Shown: in pieces, positions 16,929 through 25,600 of the stretch
Layout of the letters: each line of letters opens with the position of its first letter
Position numbering within the stretch: the first letter of the stretch is position 1
Source: Acidobacteriota bacterium
Lineage (GTDB): Bacteria; Acidobacteriota; Aminicenantia; Aminicenantales; Saccharicenantaceae
Assembly: GCA_029569255.1 (NCBI GenBank)
Contig: JAKQUO010000008.1
Location: 62,001 to 126,000, forward strand
DNA: 64,000 nucleotides
Direction of reading: 5' to 3'
Notes under the pieces: model-generated
Told to the model about the DNA's origin: nothing
The model's database searches: none
What the model saw: the letters and a program-made list of their open reading frames with translations, nothing else
Position numbers and translations under genes: made by a program

Positions 16929-17900
16929 CTAACCCGGCTCGTTTTCGGAGGCCGCCGCGAGCAGGTCGCCGACCGTCGTCAGGGCCAGCCCGACCGCGGT
17001 GTCGGCCGCGCCGTAGTAGACCTTGACCGGGCTCGACTCGAGGGCGAAGCCCTCGGCGTCCGTGTCCTCGACGACCATCCCCGAGGGGAACACGACGTTC
17101 GGGACCTGGCCGCAGAGCTCGTAGGGCTCGCGCGGCTCGAGGATGTTGCCGCGCGACCGGCCCAGGAGCCGGGACGGGTCGGCCAGGTCGAAGAGGGCGA
17201 CGCCGGCCTGGTAGATGTTGGAGCTGCCGAAATGGGTGGCGACGCCGTGATAGACGTGGAGCCAGCCCCGCCGCGTCTTGACCGGCGGCGGCCCCGAGCC
17301 GATGTATTCGTCCCAGTAGTGGAAGCGTCCGGCCATGACCGGGCCGCGCGGCCGCCAGCGGACGAGGTCGTCCGACTCGGCCAGCCAGACCTCCGTCCCC
17401 GTCGCCGGGCCGCCCGCGTGCCGGGCCCGGTTGGGCCGCTCGAAGCGGAGGTAGGCGCCGCCGACCTTCTCCGGGAAGAGGACGCCGTTGCGGACATCGC
17501 CGCTCGAGACGAGGCCGAGGAAGTCGAAGGCCTCGAAGTCCGCGGTCCGGGCCAGTCCCAGCCCGCAGCCGCCGTCCATGTCCATGGCGAACATGACGTA
17601 GTAGGCGCCCTCCAGCCGGGTGACGCGGGGATCGTAGACGTGATAGACCCTCTCCCGGAGCCTCCCGAGGCCGCGCAGCTCGACGACCTCCGGCCGGACG
17701 GCGAAGCGGACGCCGTCCCGGCCCTCGGCGACCATCGTGAACGTCTCCCGCGAGCGGGCCTGGACGCGGAGCATCAGGACGTAGCGGCCGCCGGCCTTGG
17801 CCGCCCCCGGATTGAAGACCGAGGTCGCGTCCGTGAGGAGCGGCGGCAGGTCCGGGACGTCGGCCCGGGTCAGGATCGGATTGGCCGGGTGTCTCGTCAT
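16929..17900 (-). CDS. Glycoside phosphorylase/hydrolase family 130
   Basis: A 323-residue five-bladed propeller enzyme of GH130, the family that phosphorolyses beta-mannosides such as mannosyl-glucose or mannosyl-GlcNAc. Motifs: NPGAAKAGGRYVLMLRVQ near residue 30, YDPRVTRLEGAYYVMFA near 95 (containing the catalytic Asp), and HYWDEYIGSGPPPVKTRRGWLHVYHG near 200. The ATG at 17900 is preceded by GGGAGGGAG; the track's longer frame runs through the symporter and is spurious. It lies 20 nt after the SSS gene, so uptake and phosphorolysis of a mannoside are probably coupled. Exact substrate is not readable. Confidence 0.87.
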   Translation of the reverse strand: MTRHPANPILTRADVPDLPPLLTDATSVFNPGAAKAGGRYVLMLRVQARSRETFTMVAEGRDGVRFAVRPEVVELRGLGRLRERVYHVYDPRVTRLEGAYYVMFAMDMDGGCGLGLARTADFEAFDFLGLVSSGDVRNGVLFPEKVGGAYLRFERPNRARHAGGPATGTEVWLAESDDLVRWRPRGPVMAGRFHYWDEYIGSGPPPVKTRRGWLHVYHGVATHFGSSNIYQAGVALFDLADPSRLLGRSRGNILEPREPYELCGQVPNVVFPSGMVVEDTDAEGFALESSPVKVYYGAADTAVGLALTTVGDLLAAASENEPG

Positions 17901-17920
17901 GGCTCCCTCCCCTCTCGGCG

Positions 17921-19864
17921 CTAGCGGCCCCTCTCCTTCCCGACGAAACCCGTGTCGGCGTGGTCGCGCGTCATGACCTTGAGCGTTCCGATCATCTCCT
18001 TGAGGTTGATGATCCCGCCGACCGAGAACCAGACGATGACGGCGATCGAGACGGCCAGCATGATCAGCGTGTAGGCCCGCCAGAACCGCATCCAGGCCAA
18101 ATCGGCGACCTCGCCGGTCAGGTTGAGGACGGTGCCGACGACGAACACGGCGACCCAGCTCGCTGTCCAGGCGTAGGTGGCGACGTAGATGACCTTGTCG
18201 AAGCGGGTGAACTCCCGGCCCATGCCCAGGACCTTCCAGCCCTTGACCGGGACCGCGTCGACGACCGTGTACTCCTCCTCGACGAGGTGCGCGCCCCGGT
18301 GGAGCATCCGGTCCATGTCGAAGGCCTTCCCGCCGCGGCCGGCGAGGAGGGAGACGGCGACGTAGACGACGCTCGAGAGGGCCATGGCCAGCCCCCAGAA
18401 CATCTGGCCGTTGACCGGGAAGTCCGGGTCGAGCTGTTGGACGACGATGCCGCCGACCGCCGTGACCGCGCCGACGATCATGGCCGACCAGGCCGCGGCC
18501 GCGGTGCCGCGCTTCCAGTACAGGCCGCCGATGATGACCGCCCCGCTGCCGCCGGCGAAGATGGCCCCGGTGACGGCGAAGAAGAGGAAGATGTACTCGC
18601 TCTGCTGGAAGAGCAGGCTGAAGACGAACGAGAAGGCGGCCACCCCCAGGATGGCGAGCTTGAGGACCTTGAGGTGCTGGGCCGGGGCGAAGGGCCTCTT
18701 GCGGAGGGGCTGGACGACGTCCTGGATGAAGACGCTGCCCCAGGAGTGGAGATAGGTCTCGTTGCAGCCGACAGCGGCCGCGAGCATGACCGCCGCGAAC
18801 GCGCCCATGAGCCCGACCGGCAGGAGCTTGGTCAGGGCCACCGGCACCGTGAGCTGGCTCCGCAGGGCCTCCGAGCCCAGGCCGTCGAGGACCGGCCGGA
18901 CCGAGGCCGCCGCCTCCGCGAACCCCTCGCCGTGCCAGAAGGTGTAGGCGACGATGGGCACGAAGACGAGGAACAGCCCCCACTGCGGGATGCCCCGCCA
19001 GTTGGCCAGGACGTCGCCCATCTTGGCCTCGTGGGCGCTCTTGGCCGAGGCGTTGTAGGCCTGGGTCCCCTGCCAGGACAGCTTCCCGTAGATCACGCCG
19101 ATCATGCCGATGAAGAAGTACCAGAAGTTGTAGTCCTTGGTGCTCCCGGTGTGGAAGGGATTGGCGAGCGAGGCGCCGGCGGGGGCCGCGGCCAGGGCCC
19201 GGAAGATCTGGGGCCAGTCGACCTTGGCCATCAGGACGACGACGATGACGATGAAGACGGCGTTGACGAAGACGCCCTGGAGGAAGTCGGTGATCATGAC
19301 CGCGATCTGGCCGCCGCTGAAGACGAAATAGAGCGGGACCCAGAGGAGGACGATCATGACCAGGGCGAAGGTCGAGACCTCCAGGCCGAAGAGGCCGACC
19401 GTCCTCGGCAGGCCGCAGAAGTAGATGAAGAAGCGGGCGCTCACGGCCGGGAAGATGCCGAAATTGATGATCCCCGAGACGAAGGCCAGGCCCCCGGCGA
19501 AGACGCGGAAGCGGCGGCTGTAGCGGACCTCGAAGAACTGGGCCATGGTCAGGCAGCGGGTCTGGCGGAAGCGGTAGAGGACCCAGCCCGAGACGCTGAT
19601 GCCGACGACGACGACGGCCATGGCCATCTCCCACCAGCGCATGTTGAAGCCGGCGATGTAATTCATCTCCAGCATGCCGACGATGGTGATGGCCCCGAGC
19701 GAAGCCGTGCCCTGGGACAGGCTGATCAGGTATCGCCCCCCGGTGCGTCCGGCGGCCAGGAAGTCGGAGACGCTCCGCATGAGCGGCTTGATGAGGACGA
19801 CGACGGCGATGATGGCGGCGAAGACGGCGGCGACGATCCCCCAGTCGATCCAGGTCAGGTTCAC
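17921..19864 (-). CDS. Sodium:solute symporter (SSS family)
   Basis: A 647-residue Na+-coupled transporter with 13-15 hydrophobic segments. The first helix starts IDWGIVAAVFAAIIAVVVLI and the second region LAAGRTGGRYLISLSQGTASLGAITIVG carries the small-residue, Ser/Thr-rich loop of the family; SVFSLLFQQSEYIFLFFAVTGAIFAGGSGAVIIGG-like segments follow. Its position directly before a GH130 gene suggests a sugar or glycoside as substrate. The start is GTG at 19864, only 7 nt after a TAGAAT box, so the mRNA may be leaderless. Confidence 0.87.
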   Translation of the reverse strand: MNLTWIDWGIVAAVFAAIIAVVVLIKPLMRSVSDFLAAGRTGGRYLISLSQGTASLGAITIVGMLEMNYIAGFNMRWWEMAMAVVVVGISVSGWVLYRFRQTRCLTMAQFFEVRYSRRFRVFAGGLAFVSGIINFGIFPAVSARFFIYFCGLPRTVGLFGLEVSTFALVMIVLLWVPLYFVFSGGQIAVMITDFLQGVFVNAVFIVIVVVLMAKVDWPQIFRALAAAPAGASLANPFHTGSTKDYNFWYFFIGMIGVIYGKLSWQGTQAYNASAKSAHEAKMGDVLANWRGIPQWGLFLVFVPIVAYTFWHGEGFAEAAASVRPVLDGLGSEALRSQLTVPVALTKLLPVGLMGAFAAVMLAAAVGCNETYLHSWGSVFIQDVVQPLRKRPFAPAQHLKVLKLAILGVAAFSFVFSLLFQQSEYIFLFFAVTGAIFAGGSGAVIIGGLYWKRGTAAAAWSAMIVGAVTAVGGIVVQQLDPDFPVNGQMFWGLAMALSSVVYVAVSLLAGRGGKAFDMDRMLHRGAHLVEEEYTVVDAVPVKGWKVLGMGREFTRFDKVIYVATYAWTASWVAVFVVGTVLNLTGEVADLAWMRFWRAYTLIMLAVSIAVIVWFSVGGIINLKEMIGTLKVMTRDHADTGFVGKERGR

Positions 19865-19871
19865 GGCCCGG

Positions 19872-19877
19872 ATTCTA
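19872..19877 (-). promoter_or_regulatory. -10 box 7 nt before a GTG start (leaderless candidate)
   Basis: TAGAAT on the minus strand ends 7 nt before the symporter GTG. The expected -35 position falls in the family C repeat and reads ATCATG, which is weak. Confidence 0.4.
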
Positions 19878-19885
19878 CCTCATTT

Positions 19886-19940
19886 GATGGGGGACATGAT
19901 ACCTGTTTCCCTGTTTGCCCCTTGTCGGGGAATGTTCCCC
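19886..19940. repeat. REP-like repeat, family C copy 1 (partial)
   Basis: GATGGGGGACATGATACCTGTTTCCC is identical over 26 nt to the left arm of the repeat at 53273. Its right part ends in the palindrome GGGGAATGTTCCCC rather than the matching arm, so the copy is rearranged or decayed. Confidence 0.75.
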
Positions 19941-19960
19941 TCGGACCTGAAGCGCGAAAA

Positions 19961-21280
19961 TTAGATGTCGAAGACGATGAGCCCGGTCTTGAGGCGGACC
20001 TGCTCGCGGACGGCGTCCTTGGAGATGCGGTTCTCCTTTTCCGCCTTGACGGCCCGGAAGAGCTCGTAGGTCGTGACGAGCCCGTTGCCGTCCTTCTGGG
20101 CCTCCTCGATCTGGCCGGCCGAGAAGGGGTTGGCCCGGGCCTTGGGGTCGACGGCCGAGAAATAGTTGCCGACGAGGACCGCCTTCATGCGGGTGTTGTC
20201 GAACTCCTGCATCCGGCGGCCCTTGTACTTCTGGAGCAGGAGGCACTCGTCGTCGGTGGCCCAGTTCTTGCCGGCCCGGACGAGGACGAGGGCCACCTCG
20301 CCCTTGCGGATGGCGGCCTCGACCGGCATGTCGCCGGGCTCGATGAGCCAGGCGTCCTCTTCCTTGCTGCGGATGACCTTTTTCCAGTATTCGTCGACGT
20401 CGACGACCCGGCCCCAGCCGAGGTAGCGGAAGGCGTCGACGACGGCCCTCTTGAGCTCCGCGCCCTCCCCCTTGAGGAGGTGGAGGAAAGACCCGTGGCC
20501 GCCGGCCTTCATCTCCCGGATCCGCCGGTCGTAGCCGGCCAGGGCCTCCTCGAACCGTCTCTTCTCTTCCTCCCGCCGGGCGAGCAGGGCCACGAGCTCG
20601 GGGAACGCGTAGTCCACGCTCTCGGACCAGTCAGCCGCCGCGTCCCTGGCCGGCTCGCCGCCGAACCAGAGCTTGTCCTTCAGGATGTGGTCCGCGACCT
20701 CGACGTTCTTCTCCCCGAACGAGGGCAGGATGACGACGCTGCCCTTCCCGATCCGGACGGCCGCCGCCGCCGGGGCGCCGTCGGCCGTCTTGGCCAGCAG
20801 CTCGATCGTCCCGTCGGACGCCGCGTCTTTCTCCCAGACGCCTTCGGCCGGGGTCTCGTCGTAGAGGCGGAACGCCTTGGCGATGTAGGGCTTGAAGCGC
20901 TCGAAGGGGACGTGGAAGAGGGCCCGGGGGTTGAAGACGACGGCGTCGCCGCGGCCGCCGTCCCGGATCACGAGCCCGGCCAGGGGGCCGACGATGTTCG
21001 TCAGCTGGTGCGTCGCGCCCCCGCCCACGAAGCAGACGACCCGGAGGCCGCCCCGGACCCGGTCCAGGAGGGCCTGGTGGAGTCCGGCGTGAAGGTCGGC
21101 CCGGCCGGCCCCGGCCTCGCCGGCGACCCGATAGAAAACGGCCTCGCTCGCGCCCGGCAGGTCCAGGGGCTCGTCGCGGCCCGTCGCCCAGCCCGTCGAC
21201 CGGGCCTCGACGTCGTATTCCAAGGCCGCGAAGCGGTCCCGGTCGGCCTGGCCGAAATCGACCAACATGATCTTGGGCAT
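19961..21280 (-). CDS. Unknown protein with possible degenerate PD-(D/E)XK domain
   Basis: A 439-residue protein I do not recognise by name. The first 200 residues look like a Rossmann-type or glutamine-amidotransferase-like fold (MPKIMLVDFGQ; RVVCFVGGGATHQLTNIVGPLAGLVI; SVVILPSFGEKN). Residues about 235-265 are a short coiled coil (LLARREEEKRRFEEALAGYDRRI). The C-terminal 150 residues recall restriction-endonuclease-like domains: EEDAWLIEPG, then ALVLVRAGKNWATDDECLLLQKY, then KAVLVGNYFSAVDPKAR and LVTTYELFRAV. The position where a nuclease would have E-x-K reads L-V-R, so catalysis may be lost. The ATG has an AGGAG site. Function is open. Confidence 0.72.
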   Translation of the reverse strand: MPKIMLVDFGQADRDRFAALEYDVEARSTGWATGRDEPLDLPGASEAVFYRVAGEAGAGRADLHAGLHQALLDRVRGGLRVVCFVGGGATHQLTNIVGPLAGLVIRDGGRGDAVVFNPRALFHVPFERFKPYIAKAFRLYDETPAEGVWEKDAASDGTIELLAKTADGAPAAAAVRIGKGSVVILPSFGEKNVEVADHILKDKLWFGGEPARDAAADWSESVDYAFPELVALLARREEEKRRFEEALAGYDRRIREMKAGGHGSFLHLLKGEGAELKRAVVDAFRYLGWGRVVDVDEYWKKVIRSKEEDAWLIEPGDMPVEAAIRKGEVALVLVRAGKNWATDDECLLLQKYKGRRMQEFDNTRMKAVLVGNYFSAVDPKARANPFSAGQIEEAQKDGNGLVTTYELFRAVKAEKENRISKDAVREQVRLKTGLIVFDI

Positions 21281-21541
21281 GAACCGGCTCCTTGTCCGTT
21301 GTCCGCCCTATCATCGGGCTAATCGCGGCCACCGTCAATCACCCCTGAGGGTGAACCCCTGCGGGAAATCGCCGTCCCGGCCGCGCGGGCCCTCCGCCCC
21401 CGTAGGGTTCGCCGGCCGCCGCGCCGCGTCCGCTCCCCCTCGCCCGCGGTGAGGCCCCCGGCCAGAATATCACCCCCCCTTCCATTCCTCGGGGGGATGG
21501 CCGGGCCCGCCCGGCCCGGCGACAATGCCGGCGAGGCCATC

Positions 21542-23875
21542 ATGCGCATCTTCGGACGCTCCGGCCCGGCCCCCGCTCCGGTCAAGGTCCAGGACGGCGG
21601 CGTCCCGCCGCCCGGCCCGGCCGTCGGGACCGAGGCCAAGCCCTACAAGCCGCCTTACATCAACGAGCGGAAGAAATTCGATCTCATCATCGCCGCCTCG
21701 GGCCAGATCTTCTACGATTACGACCTGCTCACGGGGGACATCCTCTGGAGCGGCAGCCTCGAGCAGGTCCTGGGCTACGAGGCCCACGAGATGGGCGGCA
21801 TCGCCGAATGGGCCGAGCGCATCCATCCCGAGGACCGCGACGAGGCCCTGCGGCTCCTCGACGCGGCCGAGAAGGACCGGACGACCTACGATGTCGAATA
21901 CCGCTTCCGGCTCAGGAACGGCGGCTACCGCTGGCTCCACGACCGCGGCTCCTTCGTGATCGAGGACGACCGGAACCTGCGCCGCATGATCGGCATGATG
22001 CAGGACATCCACGACCGGAAACAGGCCGAGATCCTCCAGAACGCGGTCTACCGGATCGCCCAGGCCGCCGACGTCGCGGCCGGGACGCGCGACCTGTTCG
22101 GCCTGGTCCATGGGATCATCGGCACGGTCATGCCGGCCGCGAACTTCTACATCGCCCTCTACGACGCCGCCCAGGACCTCATCAGCTTCCCCTACTTCGT
22201 CGACGAGGAGGATACGCCGCCCGAGTCCGTCAAGCCCCGCAAGGGGCTGACCGAGTACGTCATCCGGAACGGCCGGCCGCTCCTCTGCGACGAGGCGACC
22301 GACCGGGAGCTGCGCGGCCGCGGCGAGGTCGAGGTCATCGGCGCGCCGTCGGCGATCTGGCTCGGCGTGCCCCTCATCGTCGACGGCAAGACGACCGGGG
22401 CCATGGTCGTCCAGCACTACTCCAACCCGGCCGCCTACGGCCCGCGGGAGCTGCGGATGCTCGAGTACGTCTCGTCCCAGGTCGCCCGGTCGATCGAGCG
22501 GAAGCAGGCCGAAGAGGCCCTGCGCCGGAGCGAGCAGGGCCTGTCGATGCATTTCCAGAAGACGCCGCTGGCCGTCATCGAGTTCGACACCGATTTCCGG
22601 GTCCGCCAATGGAACCCCGCCGCCGAACGGATCTTCGGCTGGACGGCCGAGGAGGCCTTCGGCCGCGACGTCTCCTTCATCCTGCCGGACGATTTCAAAG
22701 GCCTGGCCCGGGAGATCTGGGCCGCCCTCATGGCCAACCGGGGCGGCGACCGGAGCGCCAACAAGAACGTCACCAAGGACGGGCGGGCCATCTTCTGCGA
22801 GTGGTACAACACCCCGCTCATCGATTCCGCGGGGACGGTCATCGGGGTGGCCTCCCTGGCCCAGGACGTCACCGAGCGGATACGGGCGGAGAGCGCCCTG
22901 CGCGACAGCGAGGAGCTCTACCGCCGGCTGATCGCGGCGATCCCCGACATGATCATCCGGACGGACCTGGCCGGGAACATCGTCTTCGCCAACGACGTCG
23001 CCGCCCGGCTGAACGGGGACGGCGATCCCCAGGCGCTCGTCGGCCGGAACGCCTTCGATTTCATCGTTCCCGAGGACCGCGAAAGGGCCGCCCTGGCCAT
23101 CCGCAGCCTGTTCGACAAGAAGGTCGGGCCCCAGGAGATCCGCCTGGCCCTCTCGACCGGGGACATCGTCCCGTTCGAGATCGACGGGTCCGCCCTCCGC
23201 GACCCCGAGGGAGCGCCTTACGGCATCGTCTACCTCTGCCGGAACATCGCCGAGCGGAAGCGGGCCGAGGCCGACCTCCGCGAGGGCCTGGCCAAGCTGC
23301 GCTCGACCCTGAAGGCCTCGATCGATTCGCTGGCCTCGGCCATCGAGATGAGGGACCCCTACACGGCCGGCCACCAGGAGCGGGTCACCGATCTCGCCCG
23401 GGCCATCGCCCTGGAGATGGGCCTGGCCGAGGAGCGGGTGGAGGCCATCGAGATCGCCGGCGCCATCCACGACATCGGCAAGCTCTACGTCCCGGCCGAG
23501 ATCCTGAGCAAGCCGACCAAGCTGACCGATATCGAATACGCGCTGATCAAGATGCACGCCCAGGCCGGCTTCACCATCCTGAGCAAGATCGACTTCCCCT
23601 GGCCGATCGCCCGGATCGTCCACGAGCACCACGAGCTCGTCAACGGCTCGGGTTATCCCCAGGGCCTCTCGGGCAAGGACATCCTCCTCGAGGCCCGGAT
23701 CATCTGCGTCGCCGACGTCGTCGAGGCCATGTCCTCCCATCGTCCCTACCGGCCGGCCCTGGGCATCGCGGCCGCGCTGGACGAGATCACGCAGAAGCGG
23801 GGCATCCTCTACGACCGCGAGGTCGTCGACGCCTGCCTGCGTCTCTTCCGCGACAAGGGCTTCAAGCTCGATTGA
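21542..23875 (+). CDS. PAS/GAF/HD-GYP sensor, probable cyclic-di-GMP phosphodiesterase
   Basis: About 777 residues from the ATG at 21542 (an upstream ATG at 21496 or 21449 is also possible). Order: PAS (FYDYDLLTGDILWSGSLEQVLGY, HPEDRDEAL, HDRKQAE), GAF (about 180-340, NFYIALYDAAQDLISFPYFV), PAS (VIEFDTDFRVRQWNPAAERIFGW), PAS (IIRTDLAGNIVFAN), then HD-GYP. The phosphodiesterase domain has AIEMRDPYTAGHQERV, AIHDIGKLYVP and HEHHELVNGSGYP, the HHExxxGxGYP signature of active enzymes. It has no membrane segment or receiver domain, so it should sense cytoplasmic signals. A PilZ gene, a typical cyclic-di-GMP effector, lies 1.2 kb downstream. Confidence 0.88.
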   Translation: MRIFGRSGPAPAPVKVQDGGVPPPGPAVGTEAKPYKPPYINERKKFDLIIAASGQIFYDYDLLTGDILWSGSLEQVLGYEAHEMGGIAEWAERIHPEDRDEALRLLDAAEKDRTTYDVEYRFRLRNGGYRWLHDRGSFVIEDDRNLRRMIGMMQDIHDRKQAEILQNAVYRIAQAADVAAGTRDLFGLVHGIIGTVMPAANFYIALYDAAQDLISFPYFVDEEDTPPESVKPRKGLTEYVIRNGRPLLCDEATDRELRGRGEVEVIGAPSAIWLGVPLIVDGKTTGAMVVQHYSNPAAYGPRELRMLEYVSSQVARSIERKQAEEALRRSEQGLSMHFQKTPLAVIEFDTDFRVRQWNPAAERIFGWTAEEAFGRDVSFILPDDFKGLAREIWAALMANRGGDRSANKNVTKDGRAIFCEWYNTPLIDSAGTVIGVASLAQDVTERIRAESALRDSEELYRRLIAAIPDMIIRTDLAGNIVFANDVAARLNGDGDPQALVGRNAFDFIVPEDRERAALAIRSLFDKKVGPQEIRLALSTGDIVPFEIDGSALRDPEGAPYGIVYLCRNIAERKRAEADLREGLAKLRSTLKASIDSLASAIEMRDPYTAGHQERVTDLARAIALEMGLAEERVEAIEIAGAIHDIGKLYVPAEILSKPTKLTDIEYALIKMHAQAGFTILSKIDFPWPIARIVHEHHELVNGSGYPQGLSGKDILLEARIICVADVVEAMSSHRPYRPALGIAAALDEITQKRGILYDREVVDACLRLFRDKGFKLD

Positions 23876-23931
23876 CCGCGGGCCCCCGGCCCTTGAATTC
23901 TCCGCCCTCGTTGGATTACGATGCGGACGCG

Positions 23932-25068
23932 ATGAACAACGCCTTCGGGCTCCTGGCGAGAGCGTCCCCCCTCCTGGCCCTGCCCCTCCTCCTGGCCGGG
24001 CTTGCCGGGGCGAGTCCCGCGAGACCGGCCCAGCTCGTCGACGCCCTCCTCAAGGGCCTCGGCGGGGAGCGGGAGCCGGGGGTCGCCGTGATGGTCCTCC
24101 AGGACAGCGAGGTCGTCTATCTCGGCGCCCGGGGCGTCGCCGACATGCAGGCCATGCGCCCCATCGACAGCCGGACGAACTTCCGGCTCGCCTCCCTGAC
24201 GAAGCCATTCACCGCGGCGGCCGTCATGCTCCTGGTCCGGGACGGCAAGCTCCGTTACGAGGACCGGCTGACCGACCTTCTCCCCGGCTTCCCCGACTAC
24301 GGGAGGGACATCACCGTGCGCCACCTCCTCGAGCACACCTCGGGCCTGCCCGACTACGAGGACTTCATGCCCGAGCCGGACCCGCGGCGGCCGGTCGAGG
24401 CGGGCCAGATCGACGACGCCGGGGTCCTCGAGATCCTGAAGGCCCGCAAGGGCGCCTGGTTCGTCCCCGGAACGCTCTGGAGGTACAGCAACTCGGGCTA
24501 CGTCGTGCTCGGCCTCATCGTGGCCAGGGTCTCCGGCCGGCCCTTCCCCGCCTTCCTCAAGGAGAGGATCTTCCTGCCCCTCAAGATGACCGGGACCGTG
24601 GCCCACGTCCGCGGCAAGTCGGTCGTCGCCGACCGGGCCTTCGGCTACGCCAAGGACGCCGGGCGCTGGCGCTTCGCCGACCAGAGCCCGACCTCGGCGA
24701 CGCTCGGCGACGGCGGGGTCTACTCGTCCCTCGCCAACCTGTCGCTGTGGGACGAGGCCCTGCGGCGTCACCTCCTCCTCACCGAAGAGGAGATGCGGCC
24801 CGCCCTGAAGCCGGTGCGCGTCCCCGGCCGGGGCCCGACCGGGCCGGACGGGAAGCCGGCCGACTACGGCTTCGGCTGGTTCCTCGACGCCTGGCAGGGC
24901 CATCCCCGCATGTGGCACTACGGCGAGACGTCGGGCTTCCGGACGGCCATCCACCGGTTCACCGAAGACGGCCTCACGGTGATCGTCCTGGCCAACCGGG
25001 CGGACGTCGACGCCTCGGCCCTGGCCGTCAGGATCGCGGGGCTCTATCTCGGCGGGAAAAAGCGGTAG
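23932..25068 (+). CDS. Exported serine hydrolase, class C beta-lactamase-like
   Basis: A 378-residue protein with a signal peptide (residues 1-24, LLALPLLLAGLAGASPA) and a beta-lactamase/transpeptidase-like fold. The nucleophile motif SxxK is ASLTKPFT near residue 87, the YxN motif is RYSNSGY near 185, and HYGETSG near 327 corresponds to the KTG/HxG position. Such proteins are usually peptidases, esterases or penicillin-binding-protein relatives rather than antibiotic resistance enzymes. Start chosen at the ATG next to the hydrophobic leader; the track's longer frame is a read-through of the sensor gene. Confidence 0.83.
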   Translation: MNNAFGLLARASPLLALPLLLAGLAGASPARPAQLVDALLKGLGGEREPGVAVMVLQDSEVVYLGARGVADMQAMRPIDSRTNFRLASLTKPFTAAAVMLLVRDGKLRYEDRLTDLLPGFPDYGRDITVRHLLEHTSGLPDYEDFMPEPDPRRPVEAGQIDDAGVLEILKARKGAWFVPGTLWRYSNSGYVVLGLIVARVSGRPFPAFLKERIFLPLKMTGTVAHVRGKSVVADRAFGYAKDAGRWRFADQSPTSATLGDGGVYSSLANLSLWDEALRRHLLLTEEEMRPALKPVRVPGRGPTGPDGKPADYGFGWFLDAWQGHPRMWHYGETSGFRTAIHRFTEDGLTVIVLANRADVDASALAVRIAGLYLGGKKR

Positions 25069-25079
25069 GGGGAGCGGGG

Positions 25080-25442
25080 TCAGGCGACGGTGGTCGGGAT
25101 GCCGTCGTTCCGGCCGTAGAGGTGGCGGATCAGCGTGAGCACGGCCTGGGACGTCAGGCGCAGGAACTCGACCCCGATCTCGTGGAGGTCGCCGTCCGGC
25201 CGCGGCCGGTTCCACTTGACCTCGCCCTCGAGGTTGACGAACTGGGCGGTCCCGGCGAGGTCGAGCCGGATGCGGATGACCGTCCCGACGGGGTAGCTCT
25301 TCGAGGTCACGACGCGGGCCCCGCCCGTGGACAGATCGAACGTGTGGGCGGCGATGCCGGCGCCCTGGACCTTGTCCGCGGCCGTCCGGATGAGGACCTC
25401 GTTCCGTTCAACGAACCTTTTCCGCCTGCGGCGCTCGAACAT
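25080..25442 (-). CDS. PilZ domain protein
   Basis: A 120-residue single-domain PilZ protein, a cyclic-di-GMP receptor. The two binding motifs are present: an Arg-rich RRRRKRF at residues 4-10 and DLSTGGARV near residue 36 (D/NxSxxG). It is convergent with the serine hydrolase gene and divergent from the patatin gene. The HD-GYP enzyme nearby may control the ligand it binds. What it acts on is unknown. Confidence 0.85.
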   Translation of the reverse strand: MFERRRRKRFVERNEVLIRTAADKVQGAGIAAHTFDLSTGGARVVTSKSYPVGTVIRIRLDLAGTAQFVNLEGEVKWNRPRPDGDLHEIGVEFLRLTSQAVLTLIRHLYGRNDGIPTTVA

Positions 25443-25558
25443 GTCCGGCTCCTTGGGTCGTGTCGCTCGTCCGCCCCGATTCTCGCCCCGCCGCCCCGGA
25501 GCGGCAATCCCCCCCGGCGGTGATTCGGACGGTGATTTCCCACCCCCGGCCCGGCGCG

Positions 25559-25587
25559 TTGACCGGCCCGCGGGCCGATGCTATCCT
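25559..25587 (+). promoter_or_regulatory. Promoter of the patatin gene
   Basis: TTGACC, a 17-nt spacer and TATCCT. The GGAGG ribosome-site-like sequence begins immediately after the -10 box, so the leader would be very short. Confidence 0.55.
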
Positions 25588-25600
25588 GGAGGCGGCGGCC

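Noticed and set aside
16929-19634. 901-residue minus-strand ORF
   Set aside because: Only the final 323 codons are the GH130 gene; the remainder is a shadow of the SSS symporter.
17960-21322. 1,120-residue plus-strand ORF opposite the symporter and the unknown gene
   Set aside because: Asp/Glu/Arg/Gly-rich translation with no domains; it is the antisense of two well-supported minus-strand genes.
21808-25068. 1,086-residue plus-strand ORF
   Set aside because: The part before 23932 is a shadow of the PAS/HD-GYP gene; the hydrolase starts at its own signal peptide.
23932-25068. Serine hydrolase as an antibiotic-resistance beta-lactamase
   Set aside because: SxxK and YxN are shared by many esterases and peptidases of this fold; nothing in context indicates resistance.
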